A DNA stretch of 64,000 nucleotides from Methyloversatilis thermotolerans (GTDB lineage: Bacteria; Pseudomonadota; Gammaproteobacteria; Burkholderiales; Rhodocyclaceae). This document shows, piece by piece, positions 53,619 through 64,000 of the stretch. Each line of letters begins with the position of its first letter. Positions within the stretch are counted from its first letter, which is position 1. A program made the translations under genes and the position numbers. Location of the stretch: positions 744,001 through 808,000 of the forward strand of contig NZ_KB889967.1 in NCBI RefSeq assembly GCF_000372885.1, read 5' to 3'. The notes beneath the pieces were generated by a model. It saw nothing but the letters and a program-made list of their open reading frames with translations, was not told where the DNA came from and searched no databases.

Positions 53619-54811
53619 CAGTGCATGTCCTTGCGTCGGGATTCTCCGGCCAGTCGCAGCGCCCATTGGGTGCACACCGGACCGATGAACTCCATCACGA
53701 TCATCATGCCGGCGATCGCGGCCAGCGCGCCATCCGCAAGCCCGAAGCCCGCGTGCCGGCTGTATTCCAGCAGCAGCAGCGCGAAGGTGGACAGGGGCGC
53801 CAGCGCGAGCCCGCTCAACGCACCCTTGCGCGTGCTGGTCCCGCTCACATGGGCGAACAGCGCGGTGGCGGACATCTTCGCGGCGATGCGGCCGGCCGAC
53901 AGCAGCACGGCGAGCGCCAGCCCGCTTGCCGTGCTCGGCCACTGCGCCATGCCGGCCACGTATACGAAAAGGAACACGGTGAGCAGATCGCCCAGCACGC
54001 CGAAGTTGCGCTGCGCCGGCGTAAGCATGTGGTGCCGCCTGCGTATGAGCACGCCCAGCGTGAGCGCAGCCAGCAGGGGCGAAACGTTCACGCCCTGGGT
54101 GAGCAGCGTCACCAGCATCACGGCCAGTGCGAACACGATGGTCACGCCGGTTTCGTCGGCCCGGAACAGGCGCAGCAGACGCGGCAGCGGGAGCCCGACC
54201 AGAATGCCGCAGCCCACCGACACCGCGACGATCACCAGGCTGTTCCACACGGCAACGGTCGCGCTGCCGGACGCCAGCAACTGCCAGTAGCCGATGGCCA
54301 CCTTCATCAGCAGCACCGACAGCAGGCAGTTGATCGCGCACAGATGCAGCGCGCGCTCGGTCACCTGGCCGGATCCGCGCATGTCGTTGACCACGCGCAC
54401 CAGTGCTGCCGGCGAGGTGGCGACCGACAGCGCACCGATTACCATGGCAATGTCGTCCGGCTGGCCCAGCGCGAGCGCGACCCCACGCACGACGAAGAAG
54501 GTGAGCAGCGATTCGACGATGCCGGTGATGGCGATCCAGGGATTGGTCACCAGCCAGCGCAGATTGATGCGGTGTCCCAGCTCGAACAGGAAAAGACCCA
54601 GCGAGAAGTTCGCCAGGAAGGTGAATGCCGCTTGCGCTTCCGGTTCATCCGGCATGCCGCCCCAACTGCCGTAGACGATGCCTGCCAGCGAATAGGCGCA
54701 TACGCGCGGCACGCCCAGGCCACGGTGCGCAATCTCGCCCGCCAGCCACGCGGCGAGCAGCACCGCGGGCCAGCCGACCAGAGCGAACATGCGTCCTGCT
54801 TCGAAGATCAT
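53618..54811 (-). CDS. CPA2-type cation:proton antiporter
   Basis: A 397-residue inner-membrane protein with about 12 hydrophobic segments. [17 protein letters not shown] and the conserved [15 protein letters not shown] stretch resemble Na+/H+ or K+/H+ exchangers of the CPA2 group (Kef/NhaP-like). It lacks a C-terminal TrkA-N domain, so it is the simpler type. GGAGGAG precedes ATG 54811. First gene of a coupled three-gene operon. Cation preference cannot be read from sequence. Confidence 0.83.
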   Translation of the reverse strand: MIFEAGRMFALVGWPAVLLAAWLAGEIAHRGLGVPRVCAYSLAGIVYGSWGGMPDEPEAQAAFTFLANFSLGLFLFELGHRINLRWLVTNPWIAITGIVESLLTFFVVRGVALALGQPDDIAMVIGALSVATSPAALVRVVNDMRGSGQVTERALHLCAINCLLSVLLMKVAIGYWQLLASGSATVAVWNSLVIVAVSVGCGILVGLPLPRLLRLFRADETGVTIVFALAVMLVTLLTQGVNVSPLLAALTLGVLIRRRHHMLTPAQRNFGVLGDLLTVFLFVYVAGMAQWPSTASGLALAVLLSAGRIAAKMSATALFAHVSGTSTRKGALSGLALAPLSTFALLLLEYSRHAGFGLADGALAAIAGMMIVMEFIGPVCTQWALRLAGESRRKDMH

Positions 54812-55038
54812 GGGCTCCTCCGAGGGTGGATGCGCCTCGCACGATGTCGCACCCTGGGTGGCGTCGCGACGGGGCATCTTCAAGGTCGATGGCTCTTCAT
54901 CCGGGCGGGCTTGTGGACCGCGATGACCGGGGCGAAGTGCAGGGAGGCGGACCGGCCCTGGCCGGTCCGGGAGCCGCGTGCTGGCGCTCCCTGATTGAGG
55001 GGGCCGGCGCTGCCGGCTTCAGGATGGGCGGTAGGGTA

Positions 55039-56574
55039 TCACGCGGTCGCGACCGGAATCTTGCCTATCTTCGCCTGCCATTCGCGCGGGCCGGTGTCGT
55101 GCACCGAGGTGCCGCCGGAATCCACGGCGACCGTGACCGGCATGTCCACCACCTCGAATTCGTAGATGGCCTCCATGCCCAGGTCTTCGAAGCCCACCAC
55201 CTTCGCCGCCTTGATCGCCTTGGATACCAGGTAGGCCGCGCCGCCGACCGCCATCAGATACGCGCTCTTGTGTTTGCGGATGGCCTCGATCGCCGCCGGA
55301 CCGCGCTCGGACTTGCCGACCATGGAAATGAGGCCGGTCTGCGCCAGCATCATTTCGGTGAACTTGTCCATGCGGGTGGCGGTGGTCGGGCCGGCCGGGC
55401 CGACCACTTCGTCGCGCACCGGATCGACCGGGCCGACGTAGTAGATGACGCGGTTGGTGAAGTCCACCGGCAGCTTCTCGCCCCTGGCCAGCATGTCGGC
55501 GATGCGCTTGTGCGCGGCGTCGCGGCCGGTGAGCATCCGGCCGTTGAGCAGCAGGGTCTGGCCCGGCTTCCACGAAGCCACTTCCTCGCGCGTCAGCGTG
55601 TTCAGGTCGACCCGCTTCGACGTCTTGGTATCCGCCTGCCAGGTCACCGCCGGCCAGTCCTCGAGGCGCGGCGGTTCGAGCTTGGCCGGGCCGGAGCCGT
55701 CGAGATGGAAATGCACATGGCGGGTGGCGGCGCAGTTCGGAATCATCGCCACCGGCAGCGAAGCGGCGTGCGTCGGATAGTCGAGGATCTTCACGTCGAG
55801 CACGGTGGACAGGCCGCCCAGCCCCTGCGCGCCTATGCCCAGCGCGTTGACCTTCTCCATCAGTTCCAGCCGCAGTTCCTCGATGCGCGTGAGCTTCTCG
55901 CCGCGTGCCGCCTTGTCGGCGACGATCTGGATATTCACCGGCTCCATCAGCGATTCCTTCGCCAGCAGCATGGCCTTTTCCGGCGTACCGCCTATGCCTA
56001 TGCCCAGCATGCCCGGCGGGCACCAGCCGGCGCCCATGGTGGGCACCGTCTTCAGCACCCAGTCCACGATGGAATCGGACGGGTTCAGCATGACCATTTT
56101 CGACTTGTTCTCCGAACCGCCACCCTTCGCTGCGCAGATCACCTCGACATGATCCCCCGGCACGATTTCGTAATGGATGACCGCCGGCGTGTTGTCCTTC
56201 GAATTCCTGCGGCTGCCGGCCGGGTCGAGCAGCACCGAGGCGCGCAGCGTGTTGTCCGGATGCAGATAGGCGCGGCGCACGCCCTCGTTGACCATGTCGG
56301 TCACGCTCATGGTCGCGTCCCAGCGCACATTCATGCCCACCTTCAGGAAGACCACCGCAATGCCGGTGTCCTGGCAGATCGGTCGCTTGCCTTCCGCACA
56401 CATGCGCGAATTGGTCAGGATCTGCGCGATCGCATCGCGCGCCGCTGGCGACTGTTCCCGCTCGTAGGCCGCACCCAGCGCCTGGATGAAGTCGAGCGGG
56501 TGATAACAGGAAATGAACTGGAAGGCATCGGCGATGGACTGGATGAAATGGTCCTGGCGGATGGGCTGGCTCAT
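55039..56574 (-). CDS. Class I fumarate hydratase ([4Fe-4S])
   Basis: A TCA-cycle enzyme converting fumarate to malate. 511 residues, the length of FumA/FumB. The alpha part has CQDTGIAVVFLKVG and GGGSENKSKM, with Cys ligands at CQDTG, GAGWCPPG and PNCAATRH. The beta part has VGPAGPTTATRMD and VGGAAYLVSKAIK. GAGGAC lies upstream of ATG 56574. An upstream in-frame continuation through UPF0114 is not coding. Confidence 0.93.
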   Translation of the reverse strand: MSQPIRQDHFIQSIADAFQFISCYHPLDFIQALGAAYEREQSPAARDAIAQILTNSRMCAEGKRPICQDTGIAVVFLKVGMNVRWDATMSVTDMVNEGVRRAYLHPDNTLRASVLLDPAGSRRNSKDNTPAVIHYEIVPGDHVEVICAAKGGGSENKSKMVMLNPSDSIVDWVLKTVPTMGAGWCPPGMLGIGIGGTPEKAMLLAKESLMEPVNIQIVADKAARGEKLTRIEELRLELMEKVNALGIGAQGLGGLSTVLDVKILDYPTHAASLPVAMIPNCAATRHVHFHLDGSGPAKLEPPRLEDWPAVTWQADTKTSKRVDLNTLTREEVASWKPGQTLLLNGRMLTGRDAAHKRIADMLARGEKLPVDFTNRVIYYVGPVDPVRDEVVGPAGPTTATRMDKFTEMMLAQTGLISMVGKSERGPAAIEAIRKHKSAYLMAVGGAAYLVSKAIKAAKVVGFEDLGMEAIYEFEVVDMPVTVAVDSGGTSVHDTGPREWQAKIGKIPVATA

Positions 56575-56651
56575 GGAAAAGTCCTCTTCGGTGGTGAAGC
56601 CGCTTCTGGCGGCACGCACCGGAGACCGCGGGTAGCGGCTCCGGCGATCGT

Positions 56652-57176
56652 TCAGTGATGCTGCTTGTTGAGCACCAGCGTCTGCGTCATCAGCTTGTCG
56701 GTATAGGCCATGGCCATGGCCGACGCCACGAACACCATGTGGATCACCACCTGCCACAGCACCACGCGGTCCTCGAGCTGGCCGGCGTTGATGAAGGTCT
56801 TCAGCAGGTGGATGGCGGAAATGCCGATCAGTGCGGTGGCGAGCTTCACTTTCAGCACGCCCGCGTTCACATGGGACAGCCACTCGGGCTGGTCCGGGTG
56901 GTCTTCGAGGTTCAGTCGCGACACGAAGGTTTCGTAGCCGCCGACAATGACCATGATGAGCAGGTTGGCAATCATCACCACATCGATCAGACCCAGCACG
57001 ATGAGCATGATGTCCGTCTCGGTGAGGTTGCCGATGCGGTGCACCAAGTGCGAAAGTTCCACCATGAACAGGTAGACGTACACCGCCTGGGCGACGATGA
57101 GACCGAAGTAGAGCGGGGCTTGCAGCCAGCGGCTGGCAAAGATGCAGCTTTTTAGAACACGTCCAAGATTCGTCAT
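56652..57176 (-). CDS. UPF0114/YqhA-family membrane protein
   Basis: 174 residues with four hydrophobic helices; the signature LGLIDVVMIANLLIMVIVGG and the LNLEDHPDQPEWL loop mark TIGR00645. Function unknown; members are widespread in proteobacteria. It is divergent from acs and upstream of the fumarase gene on the same strand (77-bp gap). Confidence 0.9.
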   Translation of the reverse strand: MTNLGRVLKSCIFASRWLQAPLYFGLIVAQAVYVYLFMVELSHLVHRIGNLTETDIMLIVLGLIDVVMIANLLIMVIVGGYETFVSRLNLEDHPDQPEWLSHVNAGVLKVKLATALIGISAIHLLKTFINAGQLEDRVVLWQVVIHMVFVASAMAMAYTDKLMTQTLVLNKQHH

Positions 57177-57395
57177 CGCAACTCAGATATAAGACAAAAG
57201 ACCGGGCTGATATTACCATCCGCACCTTGCAGCCCGGCCGGACCAGGGTGCGTAAGCGCACTGTAAGTCGTACTGGCTGTAATCGCAGCAAAAAGGCAGC
57301 AAAAAATGAGCGCGCTTGCGCGCCTGTCGGTGGCTCACAAGGCCATTCGTTGCATGCCGGCGCGCTTGCCGGTGTGCGAGAACAGTTCGAGTGAT

Positions 57396-57403
57396 GGAGG
57401 AGG
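57396..57403 (+). promoter_or_regulatory. Strong Shine-Dalgarno of acs
   Basis: GGAGGAGG lies four bases before ATG 57408 and decides the start; an earlier in-frame ATG at 57306 has no such site. Confidence 0.85.
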
Positions 57404-57407
57404 TTGT

Positions 57408-59378
<1,971 letters not shown>

Positions 59379-59401
59379 TCCGGCCCCGCAGGGCCGAAGC
59401 A

Positions 59402-59433
59402 GGGCGCGACCCGCAAAGGTCGCGCCCTTTTTT
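59402..59433 (+). terminator. Terminator of acs
   Basis: GGGCGCGACC (59402-59411) pairs perfectly with GGTCGCGCCC (59418-59427), followed by six T. Confidence 0.92.
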
Positions 59434-59455
59434 CATCCCTTGGCACCCCGGACAG

Positions 59456-60130
59456 AGGCATTGCGGGAGCGGGCTTGCCCGGACCGCGAACGGAGCCCGG
59501 CTTTCGTGAGAGCGGGCTCGCCCGCGATGCAGCTTCGAACTAAGCCTGCGGCCGGCATGCGCCGTATCGCGGCCAGAGGTCGCTCCCACAAGAACTCGCG
59601 ACAAACATGAGCGGAGCCAGGGTTTGGTGGGAGCGGGCTCGCCCGCGATGCAGCTTCGAACTAAGCCGTCGGCGGGCATGCGCCGTATCGCGGCCAGAGG
59701 CCGCTCCCACAAGAACTCGCGACAAACACGAGCGGAGCCAGGGTTTGGTGGGAGCGGGCTTGCCCGCGATGCAGCCCCGAACGAAGCCTGCGGCGTGCCA
59801 ATGCCGCATCGCGGCCAGAGGCCGCTCCCACAAGAACTCGCGACAAACACGAGCGGAGCCAGGGTTTGGTGGGAGCGGGCTTGCCCGCGATGCAGCTTCG
59901 AACTAAGCCGTCGGCCGGCATGCGCCGCATCGCGGCCAGAGGCCGCTCCCACAAGAACTCGCGACAAACACGAGCGGAGCCAGGGTTTGGTGGGAGCGGG
60001 CTTGCCCGCGATGCAGCTTCAAACGAAGCCCGCGGTACGCATGAGCCGCATCGCGGCCACAGGCCGCTCCCACAAAAGCTCGCGACAAACACGAGCGGAG
60101 CCAGGGTCTGGTGGGAACGGGCTTGCCCGG
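59456..60130 (+). repeat. REP/BIME-like repeat array, five to six units
   Basis: GGGTTTGGTGGGAG or variants begin at 59502, 59623, 59744, 59865, 59986 and 60107, an exact 121-bp period. The unit has the same two hairpins as the other loci, with linker CACAAGAACTCGCGACAAAC and AGCGGAGCCAG. It fills the gap between acs and a small secreted-protein gene. Units differ by a few bases each. Confidence 0.94.
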
Positions 60131-60137
60131 ACAACCC

Positions 60138-60545
60138 TCAGCGCCTGAGCAAGCGGTGCTCGGCGTATTCGGCGTGACTCCAGCGAAGGCCGGTCTTCAG
60201 GCGCGCTGTGCTGCCCTGAGCGCCGGATACGGAGAATCGACAATTGAGCGTGATGTCGCCATCCTCGAATTCCGACTCGGTCTTGCTGCCCTTGTCACAT
60301 GCGAGCGACTTGCCGTCAAGCGCGGTTTCGATCTTCAGGCGGGTGTCGTCATGGCTGCCCGAGAAGGTCGCCTGAAACTCGAACTGCTGCGGCGCGGCCG
60401 CGAGCGGAATGAGGCATACGACATCCATGGTCGCCGGGGTGCTCGATTCGACCTGACACGCCGGTTCGGGTGCGGCGTGAGCAAGCGCGACAAAAGGCGC
60501 CAGGCAGAACAGGGTGCGGAATAGATGCCTCGCGGCTCGGTTCAT
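60138..60545 (-). CDS. Small secreted protein of unknown function
   Basis: 135 residues from ATG 60545. A signal peptide (MNRAARHLFRTLFCLAPFVA to about AHA-A) is followed by a mature part of about 110 residues with Cys residues at PACQVES, VVCLIP, LACDKG and LNCRFS, likely forming two disulfides. It has a beta-rich pattern and no family I recognise. Its 3' end lies 8 bp from the REP-like array. Confidence 0.7.
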   Translation of the reverse strand: MNRAARHLFRTLFCLAPFVALAHAAPEPACQVESSTPATMDVVCLIPLAAAPQQFEFQATFSGSHDDTRLKIETALDGKSLACDKGSKTESEFEDGDITLNCRFSVSGAQGSTARLKTGLRWSHAEYAEHRLLRR

Positions 60546-60767
60546 GACTTGAGATTCCCGGACGATCAAAGGCTGCCAGTCTGCCGCGACAACTTTACAG
60601 CCGTGCTGCGGCAAGAACAGAGTCGCGGACGCGGGAGCGAAGTCAAGAAACGAAGGAAAGGCCGGGCCCGTTCGCCGCCTGGCCCGAAACGACTGCGGAC
60701 GGAGCAAGGGCCTTGCGGACGACCGCGGCATATCCCGGATGCGGGACATGGCGCGATGTTGGGTGCA

Positions 60768-60793
60768 ACAAAAAAGCGCCCCGAAAGGCGCTT
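60768..60793 (-). terminator. Terminator of the tRNA-Ser gene
   Basis: AAGCGCC (60774-60780) pairs with GGCGCTT (60787-60793); on the minus strand a run of six T follows. Confidence 0.85.
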
Positions 60794-60807
60794 GCTTGCT
60801 GAATGCG

Positions 60808-60897
60808 TGGCGGAGAGGGCGGGATTCGAACCCGCGTTAGGCTTTCACCTAAACACGCTTTCCAGGCGTGCGACTTAAACCACTCATCCACCTCTCC
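60808..60897 (-). tRNA. tRNA-Ser (anticodon GGA)
   Basis: A 90-nt gene read on the minus strand: acceptor GGAGAGG, D-arm region, anticodon stem-loop with GGA, a long variable arm as expected for serine tRNA, T-arm GGGTTCGAATCCC, and an encoded CCA end (60808-60810). A terminator follows. Confidence 0.97.
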
Positions 60898-61010
60898 TGC
60901 AAAGAGGCGCGACTATATCAGAATCCGGCGATTTTCTGTGCGTGCGCCCGGCCCTCGCGGATCTGCCGGCGCGCCGGCCGCTGTCCGCCCTGCGGGTCGT
61001 TCGCGGGACT

Positions 61011-63077
61011 TCAGTACGCGCCGGGATCGCTGTCTCCGCCCTGCCGGCCGCCGTCGAGCCGCGGATAGCGCAGGTTTTCGACCATGTCCTGGGTATCCTG
61101 GTCAGGTGCCGGCGTGAGCAGGCTGACAACGACGATCACGACGAAGCCGGCGGGAATGCCGAAGAAGCCGGACGAGATGGGTTCCACACCGAACCAGGCA
61201 TTGGACGGGTCGCCACCGAAGAAGGGATGGGTGGTCGACGCGTAATACAGGCTCACCGCCAGCCCGGTCAGCATGCCGGCCACCGCGCCCTGCTTGTTCG
61301 CCCGCTTCCAGAACACGCCGCACACGAGCGCCGGGAAGAAAGCCGACGCAGCGAGCGAAAAGGCGAATCCGACCATGAAGAGGATGCTGTCCGGCTTGAG
61401 CGATGCGGTATAGGCGGCGACCAATGCGACCACCAGCAGCAGCGCCTTGGAAATGACCAGCCGTCGCTGGGTCGAGGCCTGCGGATCGATCACCTTGTAA
61501 TACACGTCGTGCGACATGGCGTTGGCGATGGTGAGCAGCAGTCCGTCAGCGGTGGACAGCGCCGCCGCCAGCCCGCCTGCGGCAACCAGACCGGAAATGA
61601 CGTAGGGCAGACCGGCGATTTCCGGCGTGGCCAGCACGATCACGTCGGTATTGAGCGACAGTTCCGCCAGTTGCAGCAGTCCGTCGCCATTGATGTCCTC
61701 GATCTTCACCAGTCCCACCTTGCCCCAGGACGCGACCCAGCCAGGCAGCGATGCAATGGTGGTGCCGACCAGGGTGTCGTACACCTCCCATTTCGCGAAC
61801 ACGGCATAGGCCGGCGCGGTGACGTAGAGCAGGAAAATGAAGAACAGCGACCAGAATACCGATTGCCGCGCCTCCTTCACGCTGGGCGTGGTGTAGTAGC
61901 GCATCAGGATGTGCGGCAATGAAGCCGTACCCACCGTCAGGCAGACCACCAGGGCGATGAAATTGAGGCGTCTGGTGTCGGATTCGTCCTCGTTGCGCCC
62001 CGCATGGGCCGCCGTATGCGGCTGCGGAGGACGTGCCTTGGCATCCGCCTGCTTCAGCGCGTCGCCCCAGATACGGCGCGCTTCCGCCTCGTCGCGCGGC
62101 ATATTGCGCAATCCCATCTCGGCCGCCGCAAGTTCCTTGGCCGGTGCGTTGGCCACCTTCAGTGTTTCCAGCCGCGCAGTCAGCGCCGTGCGCTCGGCCT
62201 CCAGCGATGCGGGTAGACCCCGGATCTTGGCCGCGTAGTCGTCGGCACGCTGCTGGTAGAGCGTATTGACGGCCAGCTCGTCCGGCGCGGTGAAAAGCTG
62301 TGCCTCCTTCGCCGACAGCTTTTCCAGCACCTGCCCGTAGATCGCCTGTGGCAAGGGGATGCCGGTTACCTTGGTGGACAGGATGACCACCGGGATGAGA
62401 TAGGCGAGGATGAGGATGATGTACTGGGCCACCTGCGTCCAGGTGACCGCGCGCATGCCGCCGAGGAAGGAGCACACGAGAATGCCCGCCAGACCGACGA
62501 ATACGCCCACTTCGAACTCCAGCCCGACGAAACGGCTGGTGATCAGGCCCACCCCGTAGATCTGCGCCACGACATAGGTGAATGAGGCCAGTATGGTCGC
62601 GCCCACGCCTATCATGCGCGCGAGATTGCCGCCGTAGCGGGCACCCAGGAAATCGGGGATGGTGTATTCACCGAACTTGCGCAGATATGGTGCAAGCAAC
62701 AGCGCCACCAGACAGTAGCCGCCGGTCCAGCCCAGCACGAAGGCCAGCCCCTGATAGCCGCTGAAATAGAGCGTGCCGGCGAGGCCGATGAATGACGCCG
62801 CCGACATCCAGTCGGCACCGGTCGCCATGCCATTGAACAGGGCGGGAACGCGGCGGCCGGCGACGTAATACTCCGACACGTCCGCCGTACGGCTCATCAC
62901 ACCGATGCCGGCATACAGCGCAATGGTGGCGAACATGAACACATAGCCTATCCATTGCGAAGGCATGCCGAGCTGTTCGCCGATCGCAAGCAGGACGACG
63001 AACAGCACGAAGCCGCCGGTGTACCAGGCGTACATCCGCCTGAGCTGGCGATTGAACTGTGACTGTCGGTTCGGCAT
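61011..63077 (-). CDS. Sodium:solute symporter, VC_2705 subfamily (acetate-type)
   Basis: A 688-residue inner-membrane transporter with about 13 hydrophobic segments, SSS family (DWMSAASFIGLAG, AAALSTADGLLLTIANA). An unusually long charged insert (about 245-368, rich in Glu, Lys and Ala) sits between two helices and is typical of the large VC_2705 type. The closeness to acs suggests acetate or another short acid as substrate. Its start is one base after the stop of the DUF4212 gene. Confidence 0.88.
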   Translation of the reverse strand: MPNRQSQFNRQLRRMYAWYTGGFVLFVVLLAIGEQLGMPSQWIGYVFMFATIALYAGIGVMSRTADVSEYYVAGRRVPALFNGMATGADWMSAASFIGLAGTLYFSGYQGLAFVLGWTGGYCLVALLLAPYLRKFGEYTIPDFLGARYGGNLARMIGVGATILASFTYVVAQIYGVGLITSRFVGLEFEVGVFVGLAGILVCSFLGGMRAVTWTQVAQYIILILAYLIPVVILSTKVTGIPLPQAIYGQVLEKLSAKEAQLFTAPDELAVNTLYQQRADDYAAKIRGLPASLEAERTALTARLETLKVANAPAKELAAAEMGLRNMPRDEAEARRIWGDALKQADAKARPPQPHTAAHAGRNEDESDTRRLNFIALVVCLTVGTASLPHILMRYYTTPSVKEARQSVFWSLFFIFLLYVTAPAYAVFAKWEVYDTLVGTTIASLPGWVASWGKVGLVKIEDINGDGLLQLAELSLNTDVIVLATPEIAGLPYVISGLVAAGGLAAALSTADGLLLTIANAMSHDVYYKVIDPQASTQRRLVISKALLLVVALVAAYTASLKPDSILFMVGFAFSLAASAFFPALVCGVFWKRANKQGAVAGMLTGLAVSLYYASTTHPFFGGDPSNAWFGVEPISSGFFGIPAGFVVIVVVSLLTPAPDQDTQDMVENLRYPRLDGGRQGGDSDPGAY

Positions 63078-63078
63078 G

Positions 63079-63336
63079 TCAGTCCTCCTGCACGCCGTGC
63101 TCGCGATCCAGGCGGTTCATCGTCCACGCGTAGTAGCCGATGATGAGCACATAGATGATCAGCGAGCCCTGAGCACCCATGTAGAAAGCCAGCGGCCAGC
63201 CAAGAAAGGTGATGCGGTTGAGCGCCTGCGCGTAATAGATGGGCAGGAAGGTGACCGCCAGCCAGATCAGGATGAGGACGATGGTGATGCGCAGATTGCG
63301 CCGCCAGTACCGGCGATGGCTTTCCGACAACTGCAT
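63079..63336 (-). CDS. DUF4212 small membrane protein (symporter partner)
   Basis: 85 residues with two hydrophobic helices (ITIVLILIWLAVTFLPIYYA and LIIYVLIIGYYAWTMNRLD). It starts MQLSESHRRYWRRNL, the usual DUF4212 opening, and is always found upstream of this symporter type. It probably assists the transporter. ATG 63336 is used; the stop is one base before the symporter start. Confidence 0.87.
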   Translation of the reverse strand: MQLSESHRRYWRRNLRITIVLILIWLAVTFLPIYYAQALNRITFLGWPLAFYMGAQGSLIIYVLIIGYYAWTMNRLDREHGVQED

Positions 63337-63499
63337 GCAGGGCTCCTCCGCGCGCGATGTGCGGGGCGGCATGGGTGCCACCTCGACAACCGCAGCGTTC
63401 TTGTGATGTGCGCGTCATCATGCAGATGAGACTTACGGAATACTTACGCATCCGCGCATCGGTCCTTGCGCGCAAAGGCATGGTTCGCGCGTCAAGCGA

Positions 63500-64000
63500 A
63501 CTTTTGTGTGACCGGTCGCAGGCCGCGATACGGCGCATGCCGGCCGCCGGCTTCGCTCGAGAGCTGATCGCGGGCAAGCCCGCTCCCACCAAACCCCGGC
63601 TCCGTTCGTGGTCAGGGCGGACTTTGGTGGGAGCGGCCTCTGGCCGCGATGCGACGCATGCCGGCCGCGGGCTTCGTTCGAGAGCTGATCGCGGGCAAGC
63701 CCGCTCCCACCAAACCCCGGCTCCGTTCGTGTTTGTCGCGAGTTTTTGTGGGAGTGGCCTCTGGCCGCGATACGGCGCATGCCGGCCGCGGGCTTCGTTC
63801 GAGGCTGAATCGCGGGCAAGCCCGCTCCCACTAAACCCCGGCTCCGTTCGTGTTTGTCGCGAGCTTTTGTGGGAGCGGCCTCTGGCCGCGATGGGGCACA
63901 TGCCGGCCGCCGGCTTCGTTCGAGAGCTGATCGCGGGCAAGCCCGCTCCCAACAAACCCCGGCTCCGTTCGTGGTCAGGGCGGACTTTGGTGGGAGCGGC
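63500..64000 (-). repeat. REP/BIME-like repeat array in inverted orientation (runs off the window)
   Basis: AAACCCCGGCTCCGTTCGTG occurs at 63591, 63712, 63833 and 63954, period 121 bp, in reverse complement to the other four loci. The units contain GCGGGCAAGCCCGC and GCGGCCTCTGGCCGC. The array continues past the end of the window. Confidence 0.93.

Overview
The window is GC-rich bacterial DNA packed with housekeeping and metabolic genes. Gene content suggests a betaproteobacterium, perhaps a Rhodocyclales or Methyloversatilis-like organism: class I fumarase, PEP synthase with its regulatory kinase, a CysNC fusion, a PEP-CTERM protein, a lexA-imuA-imuB SOS cassette, and Acs/PrpE with a large acetate-type symporter. 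The genus is inference; no rRNA is present.

Layout. 0-7 kb: end of an unrecognised gene, propionyl-CoA synthetase (prpE), a hexose-phosphate mutarotase, a DUF1841 gene, and the divergent ppsR/ppsA pair (gluconeogenesis). 7-12 kb: a cold-shock gene, then a PhnD-like lipoprotein overlapping a GGDEF-EAL-CZB signalling protein. 12-19 kb: sulfate assimilation (cysNC, cysD, cysQ, an SLC13-type permease); cysD carries an in-frame 286-residue transposase-like HTH extension. 19-27 kb: a flavoprotein, an outer-membrane phospholipase, an ammonium-transporter remnant, a REP-like repeat array and a two-partner secretion pair. 27-29 kb: an IS110-family element inserted inside a REP-like unit, with a readable candidate bridge RNA. 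29-36 kb: aromatic aminotransferase, uvrB, an NsrR-like regulator, a DsbD-like protein and a redoxin. 36-43 kb: a soluble double-Cache CheW protein, a DSF synthase (rpfF), a structured intergenic RNA candidate, a GspE-type ATPase and a FecR-like protein. 43-47 kb: MOSC protein, imuB, imuA and lexA with an SOS box. 47-52 kb: PEP-CTERM protein, bcp, slyD, galE and three pseudopilins. 52-64 kb: DUF456/YbdK/antiporter operon, fumarase, UPF0114, acs, tRNA-Ser, and a sodium:solute symporter with its DUF4212 partner.

Metabolic theme. PrpE, Acs, the symporter, fumarase and PpsA/PpsR together fit growth on short organic acids. CysD, CysNC, CysQ and the permease form one divergent sulfate-assimilation block.

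The strongest unusual signals are four. (1) The IS110 element has two foldable loops in its left end. One holds a 7-nt perfect complement to the right half of its target, and the target is the REP-like repeat itself. (2) The transposase-like HTH-CysD fusion. (3) A four-hairpin RNA candidate ending in a terminator, divergent from rpfF. (4) Compound 121-122-bp REP/BIME-like units at five loci.
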